From the NCBI RefSeq assembly GCF_000276665.1, contig NW_004955405.1:15434213-15498212 (forward strand): a stretch of DNA of 64,000 bases, read 5' to 3'. The notes under the pieces were generated by a model. That model worked only from the letters and a program-made list of their open reading frames with translations. It was not told the DNA's origin and made no database searches. The stretch's first letter is position 1; each line of letters starts with the position of its first letter. Below are positions 22,311-33,113 of the stretch, one piece after another. Source of the DNA: Chinchilla lanigera (Eukaryota; Chordata; Mammalia; Rodentia; Chinchillidae). The translations under genes and the position numbers were made by a program.

Positions 22311-22499
22311 TCACTGAGAATAGCTTCTATGTTAAGAAATCGCTTTCTTGGTCATCTGTAAGAAGCAACTTCCTGTTCATTAAAGTGTGAACATGACACA
22401 GTAGCACTGCAGGCACACCTTTAGATTAACCTCTAGCTCCAGTTCTCTTGCCCCGTCTGCCACAGCCGCAGTTCCTTCCTCCGCTGAAATCTTGAGCCC

Positions 22500-22809
22500 C
22501 TCAAAGCTGTCCTTGAGAGTTGCAATTAGCTTTCTGATCTTGTATTAATGATGATATTTTTACCTCCTCCCATGAATCATGAATGGTCTTAACGACATCT
22601 AGAATGGTAAGTCCTTTAAAGAAGGTATTCAATTTGCTTTGTCCAGACCCAAGAGAGGAATTACTGTCTATGGCCACTAAAGCTTTACACAGTGTGTTTC
22701 TTAAATAATAAGACTTGAAAGCTGAAATAACTCCTTGAGCCATGGGCTGCAGAACAGATGTTGTGTTAGCAGGTATTAAAACAACATTGATCTCATTGTA
22801 CCTGTCCAT
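22500..22809 (-). pseudogene. Tigger1 transposase DDE-domain fragment
   Basis: 102 codons still open. 'VVLIPANTTSVLQPMAQGVI' followed by 'SAFKSYYLRNT' is the hallmark of the pogo/Tigger DDE_1 domain. In related proteins the position read here as A in 'QPMAQG' is the catalytic D of 'QPMDQG', so the third acidic residue appears lost. The fragment cannot be an active enzyme. Confidence 0.85.
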
Positions 22810-23159
22810 CAGAGCTCCTGGGTGACTAGATGCACAGTCAGTGAACAGTAATATCTTGAAAGGAACTGTTTTTTCCCCTGAGTAGAAGGTCTCAAGAAGG
22901 TGCTTCCAATGCTCACTTAATCATGTTGTAAAAAGACATGTTGTCATCTTGGCTTTGCTGTTTCATTTTTAAGAGTACAAGTAGAGTAGATTTGTAAAAC
23001 TCACATGGGCTTAGGATTTTCAGAATTGAGCATTAATTCCAGCTTAAAGTCACCTGCTGCTCCCTAACAAGAGAGTCAGCCTGTCTTTCAAAGTCAAATA
23101 TTGATTTATGGTCCCCAGCTATGAAAGTCCAAGAGGTATTTTCTTCCACTGTAAACTGT

Positions 23160-23303
23160 CTTTTTTTGAAACAGGGTCTCCTTATGTAGTTGAGGCTGGA
23201 CTTGAACTCACTACATAGCCCAGGCTGGCCTCAAACTCATACCAATCTTTCTGCCTCGGCATCCTGAGTGGTAGGATTATTGTGTGTGCCACCACACCCA
23301 CTG
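23160..23303 (-). repeat. B1-type SINE nested in Tigger1
   Basis: 'gaaacagggtctccttatgt', both duplicate blocks, 'gtgtgtgccaccacacccac'. Splits the transposase region between its middle and N-terminal parts. Confidence 0.85.
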
Positions 23304-23520
23304 GAATAATATATTATTATTTCGTCAACATTGAAAACCTGCTGTTTAGAATGGCCACCTTCATCAGTTATCTTAGCTACATTTCCTAAGTAACTTGCTG
23401 CAGCTTCTACGTCTGCACCTGCTACCTCGCCTTGCACATCTGTGTTGTAGAGAAGGCTTCTTTCCTTAAACCTAGAACCAACATTGGTTACATTTAAACT
23501 TTTCTTCTATGACTTCCTCA
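23304..23520 (-). pseudogene. Tigger1 transposase middle fragment
   Basis: Minus-strand codons give '[20 protein letters not shown]' and '[18 protein letters not shown]'. 'QQVFNVDE' corresponds to the conserved first catalytic aspartate block of Tigger transposases, still with its D. The frame is then cut by the SINE at 23,160-23,303. Confidence 0.8.
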
Positions 23521-23566
23521 CCCTCTTAGCTTTCACAGAATGGAAAGTTAAGGCAGGCCTTGCTTT

Positions 23567-23747
23567 TTTTTTTTTTCTTTTCCTGTGGCTGTTTTGTTTT
23601 GTTTTCTTGAGACAGGGTTTTGCTATGTAGCTCAGGCTGGCCTTGAACTCACTATGTAGTCCAGGCTGGCCTGGAACGCATGGTGCTCCTCCCTCAGCCT
23701 CCTGGGTGCTTGGGACTACAGGCATGTGCTACCACACCTGGCCAACA
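23567..23747 (-). repeat. B1-type SINE nested in Tigger1
   Basis: Flanked by gccttgcttt at 23,557-23,566 and 23,748-23,757, a perfect 10-bp TSD. Confidence 0.9.
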
Positions 23748-24068
23748 GCCTTGCTTTGGAATAGGTTTGGGCTTAATAGAATGTTGTAGTTGGATTGATC
23801 TTCCATCCAGACCATTAAGACTTCTTACCAGCAATAGAGCTGTTTTGTTTATTAGCATTCATGTGTAAAGTGCCCCTTTAAATCTCCTTCAAAACATTTC
23901 CTTTGCATTTACAGCTTCGCTGTTTGGCACAAGAGGCCCTGCGCTGAGTCTGTGATCATGACTTTCAGTATGTCCTTCGCTAAGCTTGATAATCTAGCTT
24001 TAGATTTGAAATGAGAGACATTTGACATTTCTTCTCACTTCAATACTTAGAGGTCATTGTAGGATTAG

Positions 24069-24769
24069 TGTTATGGCTGTGTCTAGATGCTCCCCCAAAG
24101 CCTCAAGCGGTCATAGGCGGGGCTTTCTCAGAGGTGGATGGATCTAGGGCGTGTGACACTGGAATTGATTTGTGGAGCAGTGCTAGGCTCAGGGCACTCG
24201 GATTAAGGGTGTGAGTGAGTGCTACCTGCCCTAAGTAATCTGGATAAGAAAAAGGGGCAGAAAGATGCTGTTGACGTCCCTTGTTGCTTTTGCTACCTTG
24301 TTCTTTGTGATGCCCCTCTGCATCTGTCTTGGTTACTTTTCTCTCATTGCTGGGACAAAATACCTGATGCCCAAAATTAAGGAAGGGAAGGTTTATTTCA
24401 CTTACAGTTAGTGGAGGTTTTAGTCCCTACTTGGCAGATTACAAGGCAGAGTGGCACATGGCAGAGGGCTACAGCTCATGGAGGCAGAACACAGCAAAGC
24501 AACAAAACACACCAGGGAGGAAATGACCAGAATCAGCCTCTTGCTCTCCCTTACATATGCAAACTATCCACCCCAGGGCGGGTGTAGCTCTCACACCCAT
24601 AATCAATCAAACTCTAAAAGCCTGCCCCATGACCGCATGAGGCTTTGGGGGGACACCCAGACACAAACCATAACAGCATCCAGGGCAGGAACCAGTGATT
24701 ATGGACTGAAACCTTTCCTCCCTTAATGTGTGGCACTTCATCTTAGCACTGAGAAAAATAATTAACACA
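24069..24769 (+). mobile_element. MaLR-type LTR nested in Tigger1, itself interrupted
   Basis: First part 24,069-24,324 ('tgttatggctgtgtctagat') and last part 24,676-24,769 ('ggactgaaacctttcc' ... 'aattaacaca') form one plus-strand MaLR LTR of about 350 bp. It lies between the Tigger1 blocks ending at 'cattgtaggatta' and resuming at 'ttattgactggcataatttc'. Confidence 0.75.
24325..24675 (-). mobile_element. MaLR-type solo LTR nested in the previous LTR
   Basis: 351 bp, TG...CA ends, minus orientation ('tgggacaaaatacctgatgc' ... 'agacacaaaccataaca'). Flanked by gcatc at 24,320-24,324 and 24,676-24,680, the 5-bp TSD expected of ERVL/MaLR. Confidence 0.9.
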
Positions 24770-25238
24770 GTTATTGACTGGCATAATTTCAATATTGTTT
24801 TGTCTCAGCGAGTAGGGAGGTCAGAGAAGAGGACAGAGAGGAAGAGCAGGGAGAGAGTGGAGCAGTCAGAACATGTATTGATTAGTTCACTAACGGGACA
24901 GTGCCTGCCAGCACAAAGCAGTTATAGTACAATGGTGACACTGAAGATCACTAATTGCGGGTCACTGTAACAGATGTAACACTAAGTTTGAAATATAGTG
25001 AGAATTATGAAACTGTGACAGATATGAAATAAGCTCACGTTGGTAGAAAAATGGCATCAACAGATTGGCTCAACATGGGGTTGCATAAACCTTTAATTTG
25101 TAAAAAACAATGCAGTATGTTTCATTGTGAAGCACAATAAAACAAGGTCATGTTTCTGCCATGAAGAGAAGGATACTTGTAAGTCACTAGCAATTCAGTG
25201 GAACAGGTTCCAATTTGAATCTACAGAACAACACTTAC

Positions 25239-25395
25239 CTTTTTTTTTTTGTCTTTCTTTGAGACAGGGTCTCACTAAGCAGTTCAGGCTGGGCTTAAGC
25301 TCACTTTGTGGCCCAGGCTGTTCTTGAATTCACAATGATCCTCCTGTCTCAGCCTCCCAAGTGCTGGGATTATAGACATGCACCACACCTGGCAC
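25239..25395 (-). repeat. B1-type SINE
   Basis: 'gagacagggtctcactaagc', both duplicate blocks, 'cctcccaagtgctgggatta'. Just outside the right end of Tigger1. Confidence 0.85.
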
Positions 25396-25424
25396 ATTAG
25401 CTATTTTTAGAGGCTTGATTCTTT

Positions 25425-25512
25425 CTTTGGGGTGGGGGTACCGGGAACTGAACTCAGGACCTTGCACTTGCCAGGCAGGCACTTATGCCACTGAGTTATA
25501 CCCCTGGCATTA
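25425..25512 (-). repeat. ID-type SINE
   Basis: 'ggtaccgggaactgaactca', 'gccaggcaggcacttatgcc', 'gagttatacccctggc'. The tail is short and G-rich rather than T-rich. Confidence 0.85.
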
Positions 25513-25589
25513 AAACTTACCTTTATTTGACATACTTTCCTTGGTGTCCCCCGATTTTTAGCCACTGCTTTCTTTTTTGGTTCATTTAT

Positions 25590-25745
25590 AGATAATATCT
25601 AAGCCTAAACTCAAAGCCAACTCTGAGGTTTATTTACTCCCTGGGTATTTCCCACATATTTATGAAATATGCAGGTTAATAAACTTTTTTCTCTTGTTTC
25701 TCTTTTGCTCCTGGGGTCTCTTTCAGCTAAGGACTATGAAGGCCA
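25590..25745 (+). mobile_element. Possible ERV1 LTR 3' fragment
   Basis: 'ggttaataaacttttttctc' polyadenylation-type motif followed by 'ttgctcctggggtctctttc', an R-U5-like layout. Only the 3' part is present. Confidence 0.35.
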
Positions 25746-25747
25746 AT

Positions 25748-26225
25748 GTGTTAGGGTTCTCAACAGGGACAGAATCTATAGAAAATATATGTATAATTAC
25801 GCAAGGGGATTTATTACATAGGCTTATACAATAGCAGTGGCCATCTGCATGCTAGAAAGCTGGAGGATCCACTAGCTGCTTGGCCCAAGAAGACGGAAGC
25901 TGCAGAGTGAGAAGGATCAAAAAGGCAGCAACAGTCCAAGGTCAAGTCTGGAAGCTCAGTGTCGAGTTGACAGTGTATCGGCACTGGAGCTGATGTCCAA
26001 AGGCAATGGTGAAGACCTTTTTGAAAACAGGAACACTTCCTTCTTTGGCTTTTTGCTCTGTCCAGGCTGTCAGCCTGTTGGCTGGAGTCACTCAGCTGAG
26101 GGGTGGGTCTTCTTTCTTCAGTTTAGTGATCTACGTGTCAGTCATCCACAGACACACCCAGAACTGTGCTCTACTCGTTTGCGAGGCATTTCTTAATCCA
26201 TTTGCATTGACAAATCATGATTAGG
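25748..26225 (-). mobile_element. MLT2-type ERVL LTR
   Basis: Reverse-oriented MLT2 order: 'gtgttagggttctcaacagg', 'ggggatttattacatagg', 'gcagcaacagtccaagg', 'ttagtgatctacgtgtcagt', 'cacagacacacccagaactg'. The AATAAA lies on the minus strand. Confidence 0.6.
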
Positions 26226-26353
26226 CAGAAGAAAAAATTATTTTTCCTACCCTACAGATGACATAGAGAAAAAGGAGACACAGATGAACCCAGCCTTGCT
26301 GCCATCCCTGCCAAGGTGCCAGATATTTAAGGGAACCATGGGTTGTTCCAGCC

Positions 26354-26731
26354 TGCATGATTTGGATGTTTCTCACCCCAAATTCAAGTGTTGGAATTCA
26401 GTGGTCAGTGTGATGGTATTAAGAGAAAGTACCTTGAAGGGTTGATTAAGTCATAAGAGCTTCTTCCTTCACAACTGGGATAAAGGCCTTTATGAAAGAG
26501 GCTTCACGTAGCATTCAGCTCTTTTACCCCTCAACCCTTGCCAGGTGAGGACACAGCTTTTAAGACGCTGCTACAAGAGGGCACCATCTTGGAAGCGGAG
26601 CTGGGACTGTCCTGAGGCATCAGACTTGCTGGTTTCTTGATCTTAGACTTTCCAGCCACAAGAACTGTGAGAAAATGTTTTCTTTATTAACTGCCTAGTC
26701 TGCAGTATTTTGACGTAATAGCACAAACACT
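26354..26731 (+). mobile_element. MaLR (MST/MLT1)-type LTR
   Basis: 'tgcatgatttggatgtttct', 'gtgatggtattaagag', 'aaggcctttatgaaagaggc', 'ggtgaggacacagcttttaa', 'tgatcttagactttccagcc', 'agaactgtgagaaaatg', 'ctgcctagtctgcagtattt': the standard order of this group. Confidence 0.7.
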
Positions 26732-26759
26732 TAAACTGTAATCTGACTTTACCTGCATG

Positions 26760-26825
26760 AGAACCACCAAAACTAGGATTAGAGGTCCCATTCCACCCAG
26801 CTATTCCCCTTCTGGGTACTAACCA
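26760..26825 (+). mobile_element. Short L1 ORF2 3' fragment
   Basis: 'aaaactaggattagaggtcc' recurs in the longer L1 at 50,655-50,700. Only about 60 bp, inserted after the MaLR LTR. Confidence 0.6.
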
Positions 26826-26829
26826 TTGT

Positions 26830-28084
26830 TAGTCTCCTACTATCTTGTTTTGAAATGTTATACTATTGTTTTTTCCCCCCTTTTCTTTACAATTAAAAAA
26901 AAAGAACCCCCAAGAGTGACCAACAGAAGACCCTCTGACTGAACCCCCATCAACACAAACAAGTACGAGAAAGTGGTTTTAAGACAGCGTTAGGGTTCTT
27001 TGTTCTGTATCCATTAATAATTAGAAGAGCAGCACGGGGCCGGGTTATTATGCTTGGATCATGGCAGGGAAAGACACCCGGGAGTATTGTGCGCCAATTC
27101 TTAAATGTCTCCGTCCAGAAATGATAAGTAAAATGTGTGCTCACATTTCATTAGCCAGAGCATGTCACATCGCCGCAGCTAACTTTAAGGAAATTATGTT
27201 CCTGGTGGGCATGTGTGATTCTATCACCTTATCGCTAGCAGCAGGAAGGGCGGCTGGAGAAAGGAGCAGCTTGTAATGGTTTGTAGTGCCCGATCATGAT
27301 TCATTAATTAGAATGAGGTCTACTCAGCTTTGAGTACCATCACAATGTTGTTTCAGGAACGAAGGAAGGAGTAGATTACAGGTTTGTCTTAAGGGGGAGG
27401 GAGTGACAGAGATCACAAGGACTGTCACCTGTGCCTTTAAGCCCACCGACTCTAGGCTCAGCAACCAACCTCAAATTCTCTCAGCCTCTTATTTTCAGTC
27501 TGTATGTTTTGAGTTTGGGCCTGGGATGAGTCTAAATAAGAAAAGGAAAGGGAGAAAGAAGAAACAGGAAGAAGAGGATAGATGAGGAGGAAAGTGGAGA
27601 GCGTACGCTTGGGAGTGAAATAAGAGAGCTTGAGTACTCCAGATGACTTCAGCACCTTCAGAACCTGTAGGGGGAAAAGAGAATTCATGCTTGCACAGAA
27701 ATGTTCAAGGTAAAGACCAAAGGAAAGAGAATGGTTTAAAGTGGTGTAAGGAGCATGGCAGTCTGGGTGGTCTGTTTGAAAGAGAACAAGCAATGTTCCT
27801 GTGAAATTGCGCTTTAGAGAAGAAGGGTTGGAGGCCTGCGACGGAACACTCTGATCTAAGGCTCACCCCTTGTGCACCTCGCAGTAGTTCAGCTCTTTGT
27901 TCTCCCCTCTTTTATGCTGAAGTTCTCAACTCAGTCTGCAGGTACTTCCTTTTTAGTCAAAATCAAGTCCAAGACAGAAACTCCCATTGCCACTTCTGTA
28001 TTAAGAGGAAGATAAAATTCTAAGAAAATTTTATTATTGCCAAAAGACTTTTTATATCTTATACTTTCAAGAACTTTATTTATA
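26830..28084. other. Unassigned 1.25 kb
   Basis: No gene recognised. 27,100-27,200 ('tcacatttcattagccagag') looks like part of an old interspersed repeat I cannot name. A 111-codon minus-strand frame at 27,458-27,793 has no motif. Confidence 0.4.
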
Positions 28085-28175
28085 CCTCATTTTACTTCCT
28101 AGGAAATCAAGGCTTATAGAGATTTATTTACCCAAGGTCTTGCAACGCATCTGCAACCAGAACTGTTTGCCTTTG
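28085..28175 (-). repeat. MIR-like fragment
   Basis: 'tagagatttatttacccaag' and 'gtcttgcaacgcatctgcaa' match the MIR region around 'cccaaggtcacacagcta' in minus orientation. Confidence 0.4.
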
Positions 28176-28999
28176 CCTTTGTTGGTCCATTAATTGAACC
28201 CCAGTGATTCTCTGAATTTCTAGGATTTATTGGAGGTACTATTCTTTACTGAACCTGGGATTTAGAAATTTTCTGCCTAGATAGCTTGGCCAGCATTTGT
28301 TGTCTGACTCAGGAATACAACTTCTATTTCCTGCTTCTGATGGAACTGTCTTTAGTATCCTCCCACAAGTAAGTCGCTTTTGCTTTCTCTCTACTTTTAT
28401 CCTTATCCAAATGTTCTCCACGGGCCTCCCACCAGTTATGGGTTTCCACATATTTTCTTGACTTGCAGCATCCATCTCTCTTCCCTCCATTCTGATCTGT
28501 TCCTTTTAACAAGTTTTGCCTACCTGCAACCCAGTCCCCTACGGTGATTCTATTTGCTCAGCTTTGCGATATCTGTTACTTCATTATACCTCGTTATAGC
28601 AAAGTCTCAAGTTGTTTTTACCTCTGCCCTGCTGCCTTTTCCACTCTGACTGCTCCAAATGGATGGAAATTATCATCACCTCTCTGATTGCTAGATCCAT
28701 TACTCTTGTATTTCCTGGTTCCTTGAGGATTTGAGACTATTTGCTATTTTCTATCTGGCTCTGTTGGCTGGTGACTTAGAATTTCTCAATCAATTTTATC
28801 TATTTCTATACTAATGAATACTTTATTGCAGTACATGATGATAGTGAGAACTGCCACTAGTTACAGGTGCACTGGACACTGTGAACATCTGGGCAAAGTA
28901 TTTTTCTTATATTATTGCCATTGTTCTCCTGAGAAGCCCTCACTGTTGGTGGTATTTTCTTTATTTTCCAGGCGGAAGAAATAGAGACCATATCACTGC
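28176..28999. other. Unassigned sequence
   Basis: No gene or repeat recognised. Confidence 0.45.
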
Positions 29000-29215
29000 T
29001 GTGTGGTATCCTTTACATTTTACTGAGAGCTTTAATCTGGATCCCTGGCAGTGCATTAATTTCTTTTCCTTTACTGTTTAATTTTACTTTCACAATAGTC
29101 CTACAAGTTATCTGGGCATTCTCATCCATACTTTTTCAAAGAAAGGGTTGCAACGCTATGAGATTAAATAATTTATGAAGCGTGACTAGATTTGAACTTG
29201 TCTCCTCTTTAGCTG
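29000..29215 (-). repeat. MIR-like fragment
   Basis: 'actttcacaatagtcctaca', 'attctcatccatactttttc' and 'gactagatttgaacttgtct' follow MIR order on the minus strand. Confidence 0.45.
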
Positions 29216-29224
29216 CACTGGGCT

Positions 29225-29560
29225 GCGTGGGTCCCTTTCAGTGTCTCCGTCCTGCTTTCTCCCCTTGCCTGAATTCTCTTCCCCTCTGTCAGCACAACCC
29301 TTCCCCAGCTCCCCATACTTTTGCTTGAATATCACCTTTCTCATGAGGCCTTCCCTAACCCTCCCATTAAAATCACACCCCGTTCATTCTCTTCCTCACC
29401 CCTTCCCTCTTTTACTTTTGTCCATGATACAACACCCCATAACACAGCCCACATTTCAACTATTAGAATGCACATTCCAATGTGGCGGGACTGTTTGTCA
29501 GAGCTGCTCACGTAGTGGGTATGCATTTTCCGTATGTGTTGAGTGAGTGAATGAATAACT
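29225..29560 (+). mobile_element. L2 LINE 3' end
   Basis: 'ccccttgcctgaattctctt', 'gcttgaatatcacctttctc', 'atgaggccttccctaaccct', then 'tgagtgagtgaatgaataac' as the L2 3' tail. The 101-codon frame here is L2-derived, not a gene. Confidence 0.6.
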
Positions 29561-30472
29561 GTCTGCTTCCAAAGTCCGTTTCCTTTTCAGCACAATATAC
29601 TCAGATGATTTGTGTTCTTGTCTTCTGTTTGCATGTGGGAAATACCTAAATTCAGGATGATCCAGGAAAAGAGAACACAAACCCAGCCTATGTGGAGTCT
29701 GGGAATTCTGCTAGTGGTTGTTCTTGCCTTTATCAAAGAAGGTTTATTATGTGCCTTCCTGTGTGTGACACTCTGCTGTGTGTTATGCAGAAAAAAATTA
29801 AGCAAGAATGTTTATCTCTGGCTGTGTTTCCCCCTCCAACTGGCTGCTGACTGGGAGAGTTAGCAATGGTTCAGATGAGCCAACGGAGCACACACTGTAC
29901 CTACATGAACCCAAATCTGGGCATCAGTATTTATTGGGCAATCAGAAAGAAAAATCACAAACTTTCATTAGTAGATAGGATGAAGTTTGAAGTAATTCAA
30001 AGAAAATATTTCTGTACAAAATGTTTCTTAAGGGGCACTGCTGAGAGTTTATCTCATACACATCTCCCTCTAAATGCCATGCTTTATCTCATACACACCT
30101 CCCTCTGAATGTCGTGCTCTGATTTCTGGATACAATCACTTGACCAATGAAGTTGGTTATAATAACCAGAGAGCTGGAAAGATAACTTGTACTACTTCCC
30201 GTCACAGGGAAGAACCTGTTCTTCAGAGTGTCCTGCAGATCTTGAGCCTGGTACTAATTCATTTTTAAAAACCAATTTCATAACGTGATGTGATGCTACT
30301 ATAAGCTGCTGGTAATTGGGGCGATCATCATTTAGCATTCCCTAAACACTCGAGGGGAGCACAGAGTTAGAGACTTTAACTAATCTACCTCTGCTTACCA
30401 CTGTTCGCTTCCATGCATACACTCCAATCATATGTATAACAATCTATGTTATAGAAACATTGTATGTAAACC
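29561..30472. other. Unassigned, with a 35-bp tandem duplication
   Basis: No gene or repeat family recognised. It includes two adjacent 35-bp units at 30,048-30,082 and 30,083-30,117 that differ at about five positions. Confidence 0.45.
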
Positions 30473-30632
30473 CAGGCTAGGTGTGGTCGTGCACACCTGT
30501 AATCCCAGCACTCTGGAGGCTGAGGCAGCAGGACTGCTGTGAGTTCAAGGCCAGCCTGGGCTACAAAGTAAGTTTAAAGCCAGCCTGAACAGCATAGTGA
30601 AAACTTGCCTTAAAAAGACAAAAAAAAAGGTA
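30473..30632 (+). repeat. B1-type SINE
   Basis: 'aggctaggtgtggtcgtgca' head, both duplicate blocks, 'ccttaaaaagacaaaaaaaa' tail. Confidence 0.9.
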
Positions 30633-30884
30633 GGCCTATCAAAGTCACACAAACCTTGCTTGACAGATAGCAACAAATTCAGCTGCTGCTGATCACCCTC
30701 TTGTCTTTTAGCCTCACATCATTGCCATAAAGCCAGTCATTCGAAAAATTAAATTATGCCAATTAACATCTTACGTGAATAGGCACAAAAATATTTTCCT
30801 AACTTCTGTATCTCATAGAGCATCTCTTTCAATGCTTAGTAATCATATCTTCTCCCTCAGAGGATTTATTAAGAAGGAGATTTT

Positions 30885-31034
30885 TGGCCATGTGTGGTGC
30901 TGCATACCTGTAATCCCAGCACTTGGGAGTCTGAGGCAGGAGAATCGCTGGGAGTCTGAGGCCAGCCCAGGCTCCATAGTAAGTTCAAGGCCAGTCTGAA
31001 CTACATAGCAAGACCCTGTCTCAAAAAAAAACCA
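30885..31034 (+). repeat. B1-type SINE
   Basis: 'ggccatgtgtggtgctgcat' head and 'agaccctgtctcaaaaaaaa' tail. Flanks share agattttt, a probable short TSD. Confidence 0.85.
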
Positions 31035-31429
31035 GAGATTTTTTTTCCTCTGATGAACAGTATACCCAGTATTTAATATGTGTATGGCACAAATAATACA
31101 TAATGTATTTTTTGGTAATTAAAAAAGGAAATAGTGACTTGAATCAATACTAACCTGTAAAAATTAGTTAACTGAACCTGTATGTTCTTTTATCATTAAA
31201 ATAATCATCAACAAAAGTTTATGGTTTGAAATATTTTATTAAAAGTTATAAAATGAAGTTCTGAATCAGCTCTTGGTGAAAAGGAATGGTTTCAGACAAG
31301 TCATGTATACATTCTAGGCTTTATTTTCTTTTCCCTATCCGATGAAGAGCTGGGTTAGAAAACCATTTCCACAGTGTCTTCTGACTCCAAGTTCCCGTGA
31401 TTATTACTTGGAAGACCCAAGAGGATGTA
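31035..31429. other. Unassigned AT-rich sequence
   Basis: No gene or repeat recognised. Confidence 0.45.
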
Positions 31430-31622
31430 GTGTAAAACAGATGCTGCCCGTGAGGCTGTAACCCTCTCTGACAGCTCGCTGATGCTTCATCAGACAGAGC
31501 CCTGCAGCAGGGCCGCTCCTGACTTCCTGGCCTTCAGAAACTGTGTGAGATAATACATTTCCACTTCCTAAAATCTGCTAAATTTGGGGATAATTCATTA
31601 TGCAGCAATAAATAGATAACTT
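31430..31622 (+). mobile_element. MLT1-type LTR, 3' part
   Basis: 'ttcagaaactgtgtgagata', 'ctgctaaatttggggataat' and 'tatgcagcaataaatagata' follow the MLT1 3' end. Confidence 0.55.
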
Positions 31623-31754
31623 TTCATCCAAAATTCTCCCCTTTCCTGTAGTTCACCATTCCCGGGGATTCTGTAATGTGTTTTGTAACAATAAGAAGAC
31701 ACAGGTTAGTGCCAGCACTTGCTTAACTGCCTGGTTTTAAAACTCAGCTTTAAA

Positions 31755-31932
31755 GCCGAGTGTGGTTGTGCACGCCTGTAATCCCAGCACTCAGGAGCCT
31801 GAGGCAGGAGGATCTTTGTGAGTTCAAGGCCAGCCTGTGGTGAGTTCAAGGTCAGCCTGTGGTGAGTTCAAGGTCAGCCTGAACTGCATAGTGAAACTCT
31901 GTCTCAAAAAGACAATAAATAAATAAAAATAA
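31755..31932 (+). repeat. B1-type SINE with triplicated internal block
   Basis: A 22-bp unit starting gtgagttcaagg occurs three times in a row (31,818-31,839, 31,840-31,861, 31,862-31,883) where other copies carry two longer blocks. Flanks 'actcagcttta' and 'attcagcttta' form the TSD. Confidence 0.9.
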
Positions 31933-31956
31933 AATTCAGCTTTATGCAAGGCACAA

Positions 31957-31959
31957 CTT

Positions 31960-31998
<39 letters not shown>

Positions 31999-32080
31999 TT
32001 TTGCAGTACTGAGGATCGAACTCACCACCTTGCACTTATCAGGCAGGTGCTTATGTCACTGAGCTATATCTCCAGCCCAA
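31957..32080 (-). repeat. ID-type SINE with (TTTA)n tail
   Basis: The tail has expanded to about eleven TTTA units (31,958-32,001). Body: 'cagtactgaggatcgaactc' ... 'gagctatatctccagcc'. 'caactttta' flanks both sides. Confidence 0.9.
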
Positions 32081-32265
32081 CAACTTTTAAAAAGGGTGAC
32101 ATTATGGTGTATTGTAGTAGATTTCTTACGATATCGATCTCTACTGTTTCAGAATTGCACCTTGCCTTTGTCAAATATTCCCCTTTCATGGCTGTTCAGC
32201 TGCTGCCTGGTTAATGCTATGCTTTCTTACTTGGTCATCCTATCAGTCATTTGACTGCATTACAG

Positions 32266-32581
32266 AAGCACATTCCCCATGTTTGTTTCTGTTTCAGCAC
32301 TTCGATTTGTACATTTGCTCTTTATTTCATGACAAAATTATTTCTGAAGAATTTTAAACACTACTTTTATGTCTAAGAACTTTTAAAAGTTAAAATGTGG
32401 AATGCATGTACTTTAAGTGCTCTTTCCCACTTTAGGCAGTAATTTGTAAAGTTCTTGAAATAGTTCCTGGCATACAGGTGTTCAGTAAAACTATAATTTG
32501 TATGGACCTATAGATTGACACCGTATTACAAACATAAGGAAATATCTAACAAGAGAAAGTGCTTAATACCTAGAGATCAAC
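32266..32581 (+). repeat. Left arm of perfect 316-bp inverted repeat
   Basis: Every base pairs with the reverse complement of 33,114-33,429 (coordinates sum to 65,695 throughout, so no indels). The arm is unique-looking AT-rich DNA, with a possible old L2-like tail near 32,470. It is not a SINE or LTR I recognise. Confidence 0.97.
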
Positions 32582-33113
32582 TGAAGAAGCTTAGATTCTG
32601 CAATAAATGTCGAATTCAGAATAGCTTTCCTAATTCTCACTAAATAAATGAATTAAATAAATAAATAAATTCTCACTATTATAAATGAGTTATTTTAGTT
32701 GATGATATTTCTGTTTTTCTCTAGTGAAAAAGGAAAGTAGAAAGTAAACATAAAATGCGTTTTATTGTACCTGAGCAGAATTTTGAGAGCAAAAGATCTC
32801 TTATGACCTCATTATGACGAGACCTATCATGACTTGCATCACACATTAATCAGTTACGATTTTGAACTTATGAGGCCACTTGTACCCCACATACATGTAA
32901 CTAATTTGACCCAATACTAGTTACACTTTTTGGAATAACAGCCACCCATAAACGTAATAGTTTAAGACAACAACTACTGATTAAGCTTAAACTAACCTTA
33001 AGGCAAGCTATTTCCTCTTTGCCATGTGATCAAACATAGATTTGAAGGATTAGGAACTGGAAGGGCCCTTTTGGGGGCTATCACTGTGCCCATCACAGAT
33101 GTCTTATAGTCAT
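32582..33113. other. 532-bp spacer of the inverted repeat
   Basis: AT-rich. Includes '(taaa)n'-type text near 32,641-32,670. No gene or known repeat recognised. Confidence 0.6.

Larger units (their letters stand above)
21490..25155 (-). mobile_element. Tigger1-type pogo/mariner DNA transposon, near full length, interrupted
   Basis: Both ends are recognisable: 'ctgtgggttcagttccagaa' and 'actatactgtagtctattag' on the left, 'taatttgtaaaaaacaatgc' and 'gaagcacaataaaacaaggt' on the right. The transposase lies on the minus strand in the expected order: N-terminal region about 24,060-23,750, middle about 23,520-22,850, DDE C-terminal part 22,809-22,500, and tail 22,310-21,800. Removing the nested insertions leaves about 2.4 kb, the usual Tigger1 size. 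Stop codons and frameshifts show it is dead. Tigger elements are cut-and-paste elements of the pogo branch. Confidence 0.85.

Noticed and set aside
29241..29546. 101-codon proline/serine-rich frame
   Set aside because: It lies in an L2 3' end whose pyrimidine-rich sequence gives such frames.
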